Assembly (NCBI GenBank): GCA_017483665.1
Contig: JAFUVM010000031.1
Coordinates: forward strand, 1 to 43,234
DNA length: 43,234 bases
Direction of reading: 5' to 3'
From: Bacteroidaceae bacterium
Lineage (GTDB): Bacteria; Bacteroidota; Bacteroidia; Bacteroidales; Bacteroidaceae
Shown: piece after piece, positions 26,397-33,731 of the stretch
How positions within the stretch are numbered: the first letter of the stretch is position 1
Layout: each line of letters opens with the position of its first letter
Translations under genes and position numbers: made by a program
Notes under the pieces: model-generated
The model's input: the letters and a program-made list of their open reading frames with translations, nothing else
Told to the model about the DNA's origin: nothing
Database searches by the model: none

Positions 26397-27542
26397 ATGA
26401 AAAACAATAGAGTCATATTACTGACGGCCATGCTCTTGTCCGCCGTCGTTTCGTGGGGGCAGGACATCGCCCTCATGCAGAGCGACGACGGCACCTGGAG
26501 GCTTGCCGCCATGCCCGCCTACGACGTCAGCCTGCAGGTCGAGTATGCCAGCGACTCCATCCCGGCCCCGGCGGACGAAATACTTCTCTCGCCCGGCGCG
26601 GACGGCACCTGGAGGCTTGCCGCCATGCCCGCCTACGACGTCAGCCTGGAGGTCGAGTATGAGAACGACTCCATACCGGCCCCGGCGGACGACATCTTCC
26701 TCATCCATGGCACGGACAGCACCTGGACGCTGCCCTCCATGCCCGCCTGTGACGTTGTCCTCGTGGTAGAGTACGAGGACGAAGACATTCCCGTCAATCC
26801 GGACGACATCTTCCTCACGCACAACAGCGACGGCACCTGGACACTTGCCCGTATGCCCGACTACGACGTACAGCTCGAGATAGAATACGACGACGAGGAA
26901 CTGCCAGTGCCCATCGAGTTTGCAACAGCCGTCGAGCCCTTCGACGTGGCCCAGCCCGGCGAGGCTGTCACGACGGAAGGCGGCATCGTCATCTCCCTCG
27001 ACGAGAGCGACACAGTCGACCCCGTTGAAGGAAGCGTCACCCTGCACACCACCTACACCACCGACGAGCTGGCAAGCATGGTGTCGGACAACGTCCCGGG
27101 TTCGTCATCCTTCGCCGAAGCCTTCAAGGGCGTCTGCTTCTTCCTGGCTGCCGGCAAGGGTAGGGTAGAACTGGACATCGAGACCTTCGGCAACTACATG
27201 ATGAGCGTCGTGGAAAACAGCCAGCTGATTGGCAACTTCGTGAAAACCGTCAAAGGCACCATCGTCATAGAGTATGACGTCGAGGCCGACACATGGTTCT
27301 TCGCCTACCCGTCCGTCAGCACGCCTTCCGGCATACGTCGCGCCAACGCGTCCGACACCGATGGCGGTCTGAAGCTGTTCAGCATCAGGATTATCCCCGA
27401 AGAGATATACGACCCGGACGGCATCGCTTCGCCCCTCGCAGGGCAGGAAGACGGAGCCGTCTACAACCTCGGAGGCCAACGCCTCGGCGGGCTGCGGCAC
27501 GGTCTGAACATCGTCGGCGGCAGGAAGATACTCGTCAAATAA
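26397..27542 (+). CDS. Secreted protein with four 38-residue MPAYDV repeats
   Basis: The product is 381 aa from the ATG at 26397 (MKNNRVILLTAMLLSAVVSWGQ, signal peptide). Residues about 23-172 are four tandem 38-aa repeats with the core DGTWxLxxMPxYDVxLxVEY and the linker DSIPAPADD. They resemble the beta-grasp-like Listeria-Bacteroides repeat proteins. Repeats 1 and 2 are almost identical in DNA (26487-26547 and 26601-26661), a recent duplication. Residues 190-340 form an unrecognised domain, followed by a proline-poor linker and the tail VYNLGGQRLGGL...GLNIVGGRKILVK. Probably a surface or adhesin-type protein; function not known. Confidence 0.75.
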   Translation: MKNNRVILLTAMLLSAVVSWGQDIALMQSDDGTWRLAAMPAYDVSLQVEYASDSIPAPADEILLSPGADGTWRLAAMPAYDVSLEVEYENDSIPAPADDIFLIHGTDSTWTLPSMPACDVVLVVEYEDEDIPVNPDDIFLTHNSDGTWTLARMPDYDVQLEIEYDDEELPVPIEFATAVEPFDVAQPGEAVTTEGGIVISLDESDTVDPVEGSVTLHTTYTTDELASMVSDNVPGSSSFAEAFKGVCFFLAAGKGRVELDIETFGNYMMSVVENSQLIGNFVKTVKGTIVIEYDVEADTWFFAYPSVSTPSGIRRANASDTDGGLKLFSIRIIPEEIYDPDGIASPLAGQEDGAVYNLGGQRLGGLRHGLNIVGGRKILVK

Positions 27543-27567
27543 CCCGATTTGCCCCCGAGCAACCGCG

Positions 27568-27651
27568 AATCACACGAATTGCACGAACCGGCTTTGCCCC
27601 GTATTTAGTCCTTGTATGGGCGGGCCGGCGGTTCGTGCAATTAGTGTGATT
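27568..27651. repeat. Intergenic hairpin with 23-bp arms
   Basis: The arms AATCACACGAATTGCACGAA (from 27568) and TTCGTGCAATTAGTGTGATT (to 27651) are inverted copies, 22 of 23 bp matching, around a GC-rich loop of about 38 bp. It lies after the repeat-protein stop and before the promoter at 27708. The phrase CACGAATTGCACGAA resembles a dispersed Bacteroidota intergenic repeat. Confidence 0.85.
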
Positions 27652-27707
27652 TGTGCTTCCTGCAGCAATTTTCTCCTGTTCTGCTTTCGTCAATCCGTTT
27701 TTTTACG

Positions 27708-27715
27708 TACCTTTG
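27708..27715 (+). promoter_or_regulatory. -7 box for the PagL-like gene
   Basis: TACCTTTG lies 22 bp before the ATG at 27738. This rules out the upstream in-frame ATG at 27651. Confidence 0.65.
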
Positions 27716-27737
27716 TGCGGAAAAGTGTCCTTCAAGT

Positions 27738-28928
27738 ATGCGTATGAACCGAATAATAGCACTTGCCGCCTGCCTGCTGGCAAGCTTTCTTTCCGCCCGC
27801 GGGCAGATGCTCGACAAGAAGCATCTCAGCATAGGGGCGGGCGGACGATACAGCTACATCCTGGACGGGCACGACATCCACAGCAACATGCTCGACAGCA
27901 AGGGCTACGGCATCTTCAATGCCACGCTCGGCTTCTCCACTCGCCCCGAGGACGGCGGCTGGTACGAGCGTGCCTTCAACTATCCCACGTTCGGCATCGG
28001 CCTCTCCTATGCCCGTCTCGGGATGCTCGACTTCAAGGGCACGTCGCGTCTCGGCGACTTCGTGAACTTGTACGGATGGACGGAGTTCAGCCTCGTCCGC
28101 ACCAGACGCTTCCGTGCAGGCCCTCTGCTGGAGCTTGGCCTGGCCTTTACGGACAAGACCTACGACTACTACGAGAACCCCAAAAACATGTACGTCGGCT
28201 CCAAGGTCCTCTTTGTGCTGGGCCTCGGACTGCAGGCCGAATGGCTCGTTGCCCCGCAGTGGTCGCTGCAGTTCGGAGCTTACCTGACCCATCATTCCAA
28301 CGGTATGATGCGTTCGCCGAACCTCGGCATCAACGAACTTTCCGTAGGCGTAGGCGTACGTCACTACCTGTCGGATGAAACGTTCAACGCCAAACCATCG
28401 GAAGCTCCCGACAAACCCGCCTACCCCAAAGGACTGCGCTGGAATGTCTTTGCCGCCGGAGGCGTACACAGCTGCCCTGTTGAGTTGGACGGCATCCTTG
28501 CCTCCGACAGTCCGGACCGCTTGGCTCCTGCACGTTTCCAGGGTACGCTCGGCGTGGAGTCCGTTTGGCGCTATGCCCCTGTCTTTGCCACAGGTCTCGG
28601 CGTAGAGGCAAACTACGTAGCCAACAACTACCGCCAGACCGACTTGCTGCTGACCGGCAGCGAGGATCCCGACGGCTATTCTCCCATCCGCGTGGCCGCC
28701 TTCGTGAAGCAGGAGTTCTGGTATCGCCGCCTCTCCGTTCACGTTGCCTTCGGCGTCTATCTCTTCAAGCGTTGCGGTCTGACGGAGGATGTCAAGCGCA
28801 CCTACGAGAAGATAGGTGTGCGTTACCACTTCGGCAAAAGCGGCGGACTGTTCGCCGGTCTCGACCTGCGTGCCCATCAGTTCGACCGTTCCTATGCCCT
28901 GGAATGGTCGCTCGGATATGGCTTCTGA
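27738..28928 (+). CDS. Outer-membrane lipid A deacylase-like protein (PagL/acyloxyacyl hydrolase family)
   Basis: The product is 396 aa with a signal peptide (MRMNRIIALAACLLASFLSA). Alternating hydrophobic beta strands and a C-terminal aromatic residue (EWSLGYGF) indicate an outer-membrane barrel. The segment LTHHSNGMMRSPNLGINELS carries His185-x-Ser187 and Glu200, which match the His/Ser/Glu catalytic arrangement of PagL lipid A 3-O-deacylase (Ser to Glu 13 residues here, 12 in PagL). Unlike PagL (about 150-170 aa), it has about 190 further residues with repeated barrel-like strands. It would remove an acyl chain from lipid A at the outer membrane. Confidence 0.7.
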   Translation: MRMNRIIALAACLLASFLSARGQMLDKKHLSIGAGGRYSYILDGHDIHSNMLDSKGYGIFNATLGFSTRPEDGGWYERAFNYPTFGIGLSYARLGMLDFKGTSRLGDFVNLYGWTEFSLVRTRRFRAGPLLELGLAFTDKTYDYYENPKNMYVGSKVLFVLGLGLQAEWLVAPQWSLQFGAYLTHHSNGMMRSPNLGINELSVGVGVRHYLSDETFNAKPSEAPDKPAYPKGLRWNVFAAGGVHSCPVELDGILASDSPDRLAPARFQGTLGVESVWRYAPVFATGLGVEANYVANNYRQTDLLLTGSEDPDGYSPIRVAAFVKQEFWYRRLSVHVAFGVYLFKRCGLTEDVKRTYEKIGVRYHFGKSGGLFAGLDLRAHQFDRSYALEWSLGYGF

Positions 28929-28981
28929 CACCGAAGCATCTCTTTTTTTGCTATTTCCTTTCTCTGTTCCCTTTTTTTTCG

Positions 28982-28989
28982 TACCTTTG
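28982..28989 (+). promoter_or_regulatory. -7 box for the cohesin-like gene
   Basis: TACCTTTG lies 33 bp before the ATG at 29023. The gene therefore has its own short-leader promoter. Confidence 0.65.
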
Positions 28990-29022
28990 CGCGGAAATAC
29001 ACCTGTTAAAGAACCGTTTCGT

Positions 29023-29652
29023 ATGAAGACTCGCTACATTTCGCTCCTTTCTGCCGCCCTTCTTTGGGGTACGGCTTTGGCTGGGGACGACAACAGTTTC
29101 TACTTCACCGACGCTGCCGTGCTGCCCGGCGGACAGACCAGCATTGAGCTCTGCATGCGGAGTAGCGCGACGGACCTGACTTGCCTTGAAGCAGAGGTCC
29201 AGTTGCCTGAAGGCCTGAGCCTGGTCTGCGACGAAGAGGGCATCCCTGTGGCTACCCTTTATCGCAATCGTGTGGCCGGCCACGACCTGCAGGCCGGCAT
29301 CCTCGAGAACGGCAACCTCAAGCTGCTGGTCAGCGACATCGACGGCAGTCTCTTCGGCGGCGAAGAGGGTCCCATCCTGAGCTTCCGCGTACAGGCTTCC
29401 GCGTCAGCTCCCACAGGCGAGTACACCCTGCAGACCACAGGCGAGTCGCTCCTCGTCAACACTTCTGCCGAGGCCTTCTACAGCACAGGCGTGACGGGCA
29501 ATGTCCTCGTGACCGACGATGCAACATCAATTGCCTCTCACCTTTCGGAGACGGAGGGTACGCTTCCCGTCTACAATCTCTCCGGTCAGCGCATCGCAAG
29601 AAAGCAACGTGGCGTCAACATCGTAGGCCGCCGGAAGGAACTGAATAAATAA
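29023..29652 (+). CDS. Secreted cohesin-like beta-sandwich protein with C-terminal tail
   Basis: The product is 209 aa from the ATG at 29023 (MKTRYISLLSAALLWGTALA, signal peptide). The domain DAAVLPGGQTSIELCMRS...CLEAEVQLPEGLSL...LVSDIDGSLFGGEEGPILSF resembles the cohesin/carbohydrate-binding module fold common in short Bacteroidota proteins. It ends with VYNLSGQRIARKQRGVNIVG and RRKELNK, the shared sorting-like tail. Probably exported and anchored or released outside; partner unknown. Confidence 0.7.
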   Translation: MKTRYISLLSAALLWGTALAGDDNSFYFTDAAVLPGGQTSIELCMRSSATDLTCLEAEVQLPEGLSLVCDEEGIPVATLYRNRVAGHDLQAGILENGNLKLLVSDIDGSLFGGEEGPILSFRVQASASAPTGEYTLQTTGESLLVNTSAEAFYSTGVTGNVLVTDDATSIASHLSETEGTLPVYNLSGQRIARKQRGVNIVGRRKELNK

Positions 29653-29678
29653 TGTAATAAGGAAACAAATACAAGAAG

Positions 29679-29723
29679 AGAGGGAGTGTCAAAGAAACAA
29701 TCAGTTTTGACACTCCCTCTTCT
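29679..29723. terminator. Bidirectional terminator between convergent genes
   Basis: A 13-14 bp stem GAGGGAGTGTCAAA (29680-29693) and TTTTGACACTCCCTC (29705-29719) with an 11-nt loop serves both the cohesin-like gene and efp, which converge here. Confidence 0.85.
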
Positions 29724-29758
29724 GCTGTCCTCCCGTTTGGGGAGTTAAAGTGGGATTC

Positions 29759-30322
29759 TTACTTCACGCGGCCCAGGTAGCTGCCGTCGCGGCTGTCGAC
29801 TTCGACAATCTCGCCTTCCTCGATGAAGAGAGGCACGCGAATCTCGGCGCCGGTCTCTACGCGGGCAGGCTTCAAGGTGTTGGTGGCGGTGTCGCCCTTC
29901 AGTCCGGGCTCGGTCCAGGTAATCTGCAGATGTACCTTGACGGGAACGTCGGCATAGAGCACAGTCTCGGTGCTGGCGTCAACGACAACCTCCACGTTCT
30001 CGCTTTCCTTGAGGAACTTCACGCCGTTCACCTGGTCGGGGGCAATGGTGATCTGTTCGTAGGTCTCGTTGTTCATGAAGACGAGGTCGTCTCCGTCCTT
30101 GTAGAGGTACTGATAGGGGCGACGCTCCACGCGCACGTCCTCGAGGCGTTCGCCGATGTTGAAACGCTTCTCGATAACGCCGCCGTTCACGACGTCCTTC
30201 AGCGTTACGTTCATGATGGTGTTGCCCTTACCGGGTTTGCGGTGAAGGAAGTCGATGCAGAAATAGAGCTTGCCGTCCATGCGGATGCAGGTGCCTTTCT
30301 TGATGTCCTGTGAATTAATCAT
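29759..30322 (-). CDS. efp: Elongation factor P
   Basis: The 187-aa protein has the three EF-P barrels: INSQDIKKGTCIRMDGKLY at the start, PGKGNTIMNVTLKDVVNGGV around the tip loop, and PLFIEEGEIVEVDSRDGSYLGR at the end. Lys32 in KPGKGNT is the position that is modified in many bacteria. It relieves ribosome stalling at polyproline. Promoter box TACCTTTG lies at 30383-30376. Length is normal. Confidence 0.97.
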   Translation of the reverse strand: MINSQDIKKGTCIRMDGKLYFCIDFLHRKPGKGNTIMNVTLKDVVNGGVIEKRFNIGERLEDVRVERRPYQYLYKDGDDLVFMNNETYEQITIAPDQVNGVKFLKESENVEVVVDASTETVLYADVPVKVHLQITWTEPGLKGDTATNTLKPARVETGAEIRVPLFIEEGEIVEVDSRDGSYLGRVK

Positions 30323-30375
30323 AAAATTGGGTTACTTATTTGTTTGTATTATGTCGTTTAATCCGTTTTGCGCTG

Positions 30376-30383
30376 CAAAGGTA
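30376..30383 (-). promoter_or_regulatory. -7 box for efp
   Basis: TACCTTTG on the minus strand (30383-30376) with CAA (TTG on the minus strand) about 22 nt upstream. It leaves a leader of about 45 nt. Confidence 0.6.
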
Positions 30384-30434
30384 AGAAAATAATGTCAAAG
30401 TAGAACAATTATGGAAGAAAAAGTTGCAAAGTAC

Positions 30435-30465
30435 TTGCGTAAATGAAAAAAAAGGCGTAATTTTG
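30435..30465 (+). promoter_or_regulatory. Promoter for rpmH
   Basis: TTG (30435-30437), a 20-nt spacer and TAATTTTG (30458-30465) fit the Bacteroidota consensus. It lies 47 bp before the rpmH ATG. Confidence 0.7.
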
Positions 30466-30511
30466 CCCCCCGAATCGTCAACAGACACAATAATAATAAC
30501 AAGAATAAAAT

Positions 30512-30667
30512 ATGAAAAGGACATTTCAACCCCACAACCGTCGCCGTAACAACAAGCACGGTTTCCGTCAGAGAATGGCAACTGCCAATGGCCGCCGCGT
30601 GCTGGCATCCCGTCGTGCAAAGGGCCGCAAGAAGCTCACTGTTTCAGACGAGAGACACGGCAAGTAA
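30512..30667 (+). CDS. rpmH: 50S ribosomal protein L34
   Basis: This 51-aa gene encodes [20 protein letters not shown], then [20 protein letters not shown] and [11 protein letters not shown]. It is the complete bL34 pattern, with the KRTFQPhxRRRxxxHGFR start and the NGRRVLxxRRxKGR core. It is divergent from efp. The usual neighbours rnpA and dnaA are absent, as is common in Bacteroidota. A strong hairpin terminator follows at 30688-30729. Confidence 0.96.
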   Translation: MKRTFQPHNRRRNNKHGFRQRMATANGRRVLASRRAKGRKKLTVSDERHGK

Positions 30668-30687
30668 AAAGTTCGACACCAAAAGGA

Positions 30688-30729
30688 AACAGGAAAGGAA
30701 GCAAGGGAAACCCTGCTTCCTTTCCTGTT
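30688..30729. terminator. Bidirectional terminator after rpmH
   Basis: AACAGGAAAGGAAGCAAGGG (from 30688) pairs with CCCTGCTTCCTTTCCTGTT (30711-30729), about 18 bp with one bulged A and a 3-4 nt loop. It serves rpmH and the converging gene at 30767. Confidence 0.85.
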
Positions 30730-30766
30730 GTTATAGGGGCAGAATCATTTCGTCAACCTCTTGCAG

Positions 30767-32527
30767 TCAGAAGTGTACCTTCCTGCCGTTCACGATGACG
30801 ATGCCCTTGTAGGCCTTGTCAACCAGCTGGCCGCTGAGGTTGTAGACGGGCGACGGATTCTTGGTGTGGTCGCTTAGGACATCATGAATGGCGGTCGCCT
30901 CGTTTGCAAACTGCAGCTCGGTAATCCACAGTTTGGAGCCCGGTGCCGATGCGCCCTTGCCCTCGGTGCTTGAACTCATGCTGCTGGCACTTGATGTGAT
31001 GTCGATGTAGAAAGCCCTGATGCTCCAGCCGAGGTTGGAAAGGCTTATGCCATATTCGTCCTCTGACAGGTCGATATAGCCGAAGGTCCAGTCTGCTGCA
31101 GCCTCGGTAATCTTCTTGCGGAACTTCATAGTGCGTGTCACCCCCTTCTTTATAATCAGGTCCTCGTTGAACTGGATGAACACTTGTGCCACGTCGCCAG
31201 CCACGGGCTGGTACTTATACCAGAAAGTGAGATAGCGTGCAGGGATGCCGTCCGATGGGACACCTTGCTCGTACTCGCTGCCGGTCATCTTCGAGAGGAA
31301 GCGGTCGGTGACCAGAAGCGATGTGGTAACCGACTCGCCCGGCATGCCTGCCACCGACATGTCAACGGTCTTCGACTCAAGCAGAGCCGCAGAGGAGCCG
31401 TCGGTACGGCCCTCGGTCTTTGTCACGCAGCCGGGTGCCAGGATGTTGAATGTGTCCCAGTAGCCTGCCGGTGACGTGTAGCTTCCGCCGCCCAGCTCTG
31501 CGGGCAGACTGCGCTCTTCCCATTCGGCAAAGTCTCCGTTAGGTACTTGCGACAGGGGTTCTGGCGCTGATGTTCCGACGGCATCCGCTGTGCAGTTGCC
31601 GCTCTCTAAATTGAACGTGAACGTTACGTTATAGTTGCCGCTTGCCGGCACTGTGAAGGTAAAGTTTTTACCGTCTTGTCCGCCAATGCCCCAGTTCACT
31701 TCCCAGCTATGGTTCTGCACTACCTTATATTCGTATGTCGTACCTGATTCCAGGGCTACGTTTTTCTTCACGAGCTGATAATTGCTTGCGTCAATGGTGG
31801 TCATGTCATTGTCTGTGTCCGCCGGATCCCATCCCCATCCTTCCGGACCGGGACCGAATATCGCTGAGGAACCGCAGACAGTATATACGTTTTCTTCTAC
31901 CAGACTGGTAACCACCGAGAAGTTTGCTCCCGTCTTTTGCTTGTATTCGTTCCAGGCGTTGGCACCCTGCTCGGTATAGGCTTTCACCGTAAATTCGGGC
32001 TGTGTGTCGACAATGTAGGAACCGAGTGTCAGCGTGCCTGCCACGTTGCAGTCAATCGTTTCCAGTTTCGGGCAACCGCTGAAGCAGGCATCGGGAATCG
32101 TGTAGTCTCCAACTGCCTCAATGCCGATGATGGTGAGCTCCTTATAGTAGGCGAACTGTTTGGGCAGCAGAGCCACATTCTTGACATAGAGCCGCTTCAC
32201 ATTGTCCTGCGCCGTCATTTCTTCGCCGGCCAGCTGCTTTGTGTAACTGCGGAACATCGGTTCCCAATAGTTAGGGTCACTGAGGTCGGATGTCGTGAAC
32301 TGAGCAGTCTTCGAAGCTTCGATTGGCTCGACTGTCAGTTGGAATTGCGGACCGCGGTCGGCAATCTCGTAGGTGTCGAGCGTGAAGCGGTAGTTGTTTG
32401 TCCAATTCTCGCCAGTGAACTTCATATACGAGTTCGTGATGACAGGGTCTTGCAGTGTAATCTGCGCCTGTGCGTTCAGCGCTATCGTAAAGAGCGCAAC
32501 CCAGAGAGAAATCAGTTTAGCTTTCAT
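30767..32527 (-). CDS. Large secreted protein with BspA-like, starch-module-like and PCMD-like segments
   Basis: The 586-aa product has a signal peptide (MKAKLISLWVALFTIALNAQ). Residues 30-215 include a BspA-like LRR remnant (IPDACFSGCPKLETIDCNVA). Residues about 216-315 (YTVCGSSAIFGPGPEGWGWD...EYKVVQNHSWEVNWGIGG) look like the beta-sandwich module found in pullulanases and SusE/F-type proteins. Residues 335-555 (VPNGDFAEWEE...TLTFWYKYQPVAGD-like strands) resemble the putative carbohydrate metabolism domain of Bacteroidota. The end VYNLSGQLVDKAYKGIVIVN then GRKVHF is the shared tail. A surface glycan-binding role is likely. It has its own promoter at 32726-32756 with a long leader. Confidence 0.7.
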   Translation of the reverse strand: MKAKLISLWVALFTIALNAQAQITLQDPVITNSYMKFTGENWTNNYRFTLDTYEIADRGPQFQLTVEPIEASKTAQFTTSDLSDPNYWEPMFRSYTKQLAGEEMTAQDNVKRLYVKNVALLPKQFAYYKELTIIGIEAVGDYTIPDACFSGCPKLETIDCNVAGTLTLGSYIVDTQPEFTVKAYTEQGANAWNEYKQKTGANFSVVTSLVEENVYTVCGSSAIFGPGPEGWGWDPADTDNDMTTIDASNYQLVKKNVALESGTTYEYKVVQNHSWEVNWGIGGQDGKNFTFTVPASGNYNVTFTFNLESGNCTADAVGTSAPEPLSQVPNGDFAEWEERSLPAELGGGSYTSPAGYWDTFNILAPGCVTKTEGRTDGSSAALLESKTVDMSVAGMPGESVTTSLLVTDRFLSKMTGSEYEQGVPSDGIPARYLTFWYKYQPVAGDVAQVFIQFNEDLIIKKGVTRTMKFRKKITEAAADWTFGYIDLSEDEYGISLSNLGWSIRAFYIDITSSASSMSSSTEGKGASAPGSKLWITELQFANEATAIHDVLSDHTKNPSPVYNLSGQLVDKAYKGIVIVNGRKVHF

Positions 32528-32598
32528 AATCTGTAAATATATAAAAAATGAAACAATAAATAAGGTTATAGGGTTTTGAGGTTATGAAGTTTTGGTCA

Positions 32599-32632
32599 TT
32601 GACTTCGTCGACCTGACGGTTGACTTCGTCGA
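32599..32632 (-). repeat. 13-bp direct repeat in the leader of the 30767-32527 gene
   Basis: TTGACTTCGTCGA occurs at 32599-32611 and 32620-32632, a 21-bp period. It lies inside the predicted 5' leader (about 190 nt) of the secreted protein. Each copy includes a TCGA core, so the pair is nearly palindromic around GTCGAC. Confidence 0.7.
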
Positions 32633-32725
32633 GCTAAAGCTTCCCGGCACGCGGGAACATGGTGATATCTCTGCTTGCTTCTGTTTTTACCTATCATGAT
32701 GTGCATGAAAGCGTTATCTCGTCGG

Positions 32726-32756
32726 CAAAGATATGTGTTTTTTTTGTAACCTCCAA
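32726..32756 (-). promoter_or_regulatory. Promoter for the 30767-32527 gene
   Basis: On the minus strand TTG (32756-32754), a 20-nt spacer and TATCTTTG (32733-32726) match the consensus. This leaves an untranslated leader of about 190 nt, long for this phylum. Apart from the 13-bp repeat the leader shows nothing recognisable. Confidence 0.6.
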
Positions 32757-32975
32757 ACGATGGAGCTATAAAAGTATAAAAAAGACGAAGATATGTGGAT
32801 AATGTGCGATTTCCTCTGCCTCGGCACTCCAAGGTGGTTCTCCGGCCGCAGGATTTCGGTGATTATGAGGCTGTGTACTTGTTTCTGACCCCGGTAAATA
32901 CCTTCGCATGTTACCTTTTTGTGCAGGGGAGCAAAAAAACTCTCGGCAGAAGACTCTTAACTCTTAACTTTTTCG

Positions 32976-32983
32976 TACCTTTG
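32976..32983 (+). promoter_or_regulatory. -7 box for the PASTA-rluD-ddl operon
   Basis: TACCTTTG lies 71 bp before the PASTA gene. A palindromic element (32994-33021) occupies the beginning of the leader. Confidence 0.6.
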
Positions 32984-32993
32984 CAGATGGTTA

Positions 32994-33021
32994 GAGTCCC
33001 CCTTGTCCCCCAGGGGGAGAG
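32994..33021 (-). repeat. Palindromic element in the leader of the PASTA gene
   Basis: GAGTCCCCCTTGTCCCCC followed by AGGGGGAGAG is a reverse copy of the hairpin plus G-run element. It sits just after the transcription start and would fold in the leader RNA. Confidence 0.65.
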
Positions 33022-33054
33022 AAATAGTAAATAGAGAAAAAAGAAGTAACAAAT

Positions 33055-33699
33055 ATGTCTCTGAAAGAATTTAGGAAGAAGTTGTTCGGCCCCGTCGTCT
33101 ATTGGAACCTGATAGCTATGGTGATTGTCGGCGTGGCGCTCTTCGTCGGGCTGTGCATGTGGATGTCGCACTACACCATGCACGGCGAGGGCGTGGACGT
33201 CCCCGATGTGAAGGGCATGACGCTGGGCGATGCCACGTACGCACTGGAGCGGCTGGAGCTGGTGACTGTCGTGGTGGACTCGGCCTATGTCCGCGAACAG
33301 CCTGCCGGCATCGTGCTGGAACAGAAACCCGGCTTCGGCAGCCGCGTCAAGTCGGGGCGTGAAATATACCTGACCATCAATCAGCGTCAGACACCCACCA
33401 ATACTATCCCCGACATAGCGGGCAACTGTTCGCGCCGCGAGGCTGAGGCCCGTCTGAGGGCGCTCGGCTTCAAGATTGGTCCCATGGAATTTGTTTCCGG
33501 CGACCCCGACTGGGTCATTGCCCTCAAGGTGGGCGGTCGCGAAGTCTACAGCGGCGAGCGCGTGCCATGCGACATGCCTGTCGTGCTCGTGGTGGGACGA
33601 AGCGATATGGGAGACGAAGTGGCGGACGAGGAGCTCGGCGGAGCATGGGACGATTCCACCGCAGGCGACACGCAGGAGGAATACGAAGAGGAACTCTGA
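33055..33699 (+). CDS. PASTA-domain inner-membrane protein
   Basis: The 214-aa protein has one membrane segment (VVYWNLIAMVIVGVALFVGL, residues about 14-35). Two PASTA domains follow: VDVPDVKGMTLGDATYALER and PAGIVLEQKPGFGSRVKSGR in the first, and IPDIAGNCSRREAEARLRAL in the second. The C-terminus is acidic (DDSTAGDTQEEYEEEL). PASTA domains bind peptidoglycan-like ligands; here there is no kinase or PBP domain. Its position before rluD and ddl is the usual Bacteroidota order and suggests a cell-wall link. Confidence 0.88.
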   Translation: MSLKEFRKKLFGPVVYWNLIAMVIVGVALFVGLCMWMSHYTMHGEGVDVPDVKGMTLGDATYALERLELVTVVVDSAYVREQPAGIVLEQKPGFGSRVKSGREIYLTINQRQTPTNTIPDIAGNCSRREAEARLRALGFKIGPMEFVSGDPDWVIALKVGGREVYSGERVPCDMPVVLVVGRSDMGDEVADEELGGAWDDSTAGDTQEEYEEEL

Positions 33700-33703
33700 G
33701 AAA

Positions 33704-33731
33704 GGAGAAGAGTTGAAAAGGTGAAAAGTAA
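33704..33731 (+). repeat. Short GGTGAAAA-type octamer array holding the rluD start
   Basis: Units GGAGAAGA, GTTGAAAA, GGTGAAAA and GTAAAAAA are consecutive and match units of the 14283-14386 array. The GTG at 33721-33723 is the rluD start codon. Confidence 0.7.
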
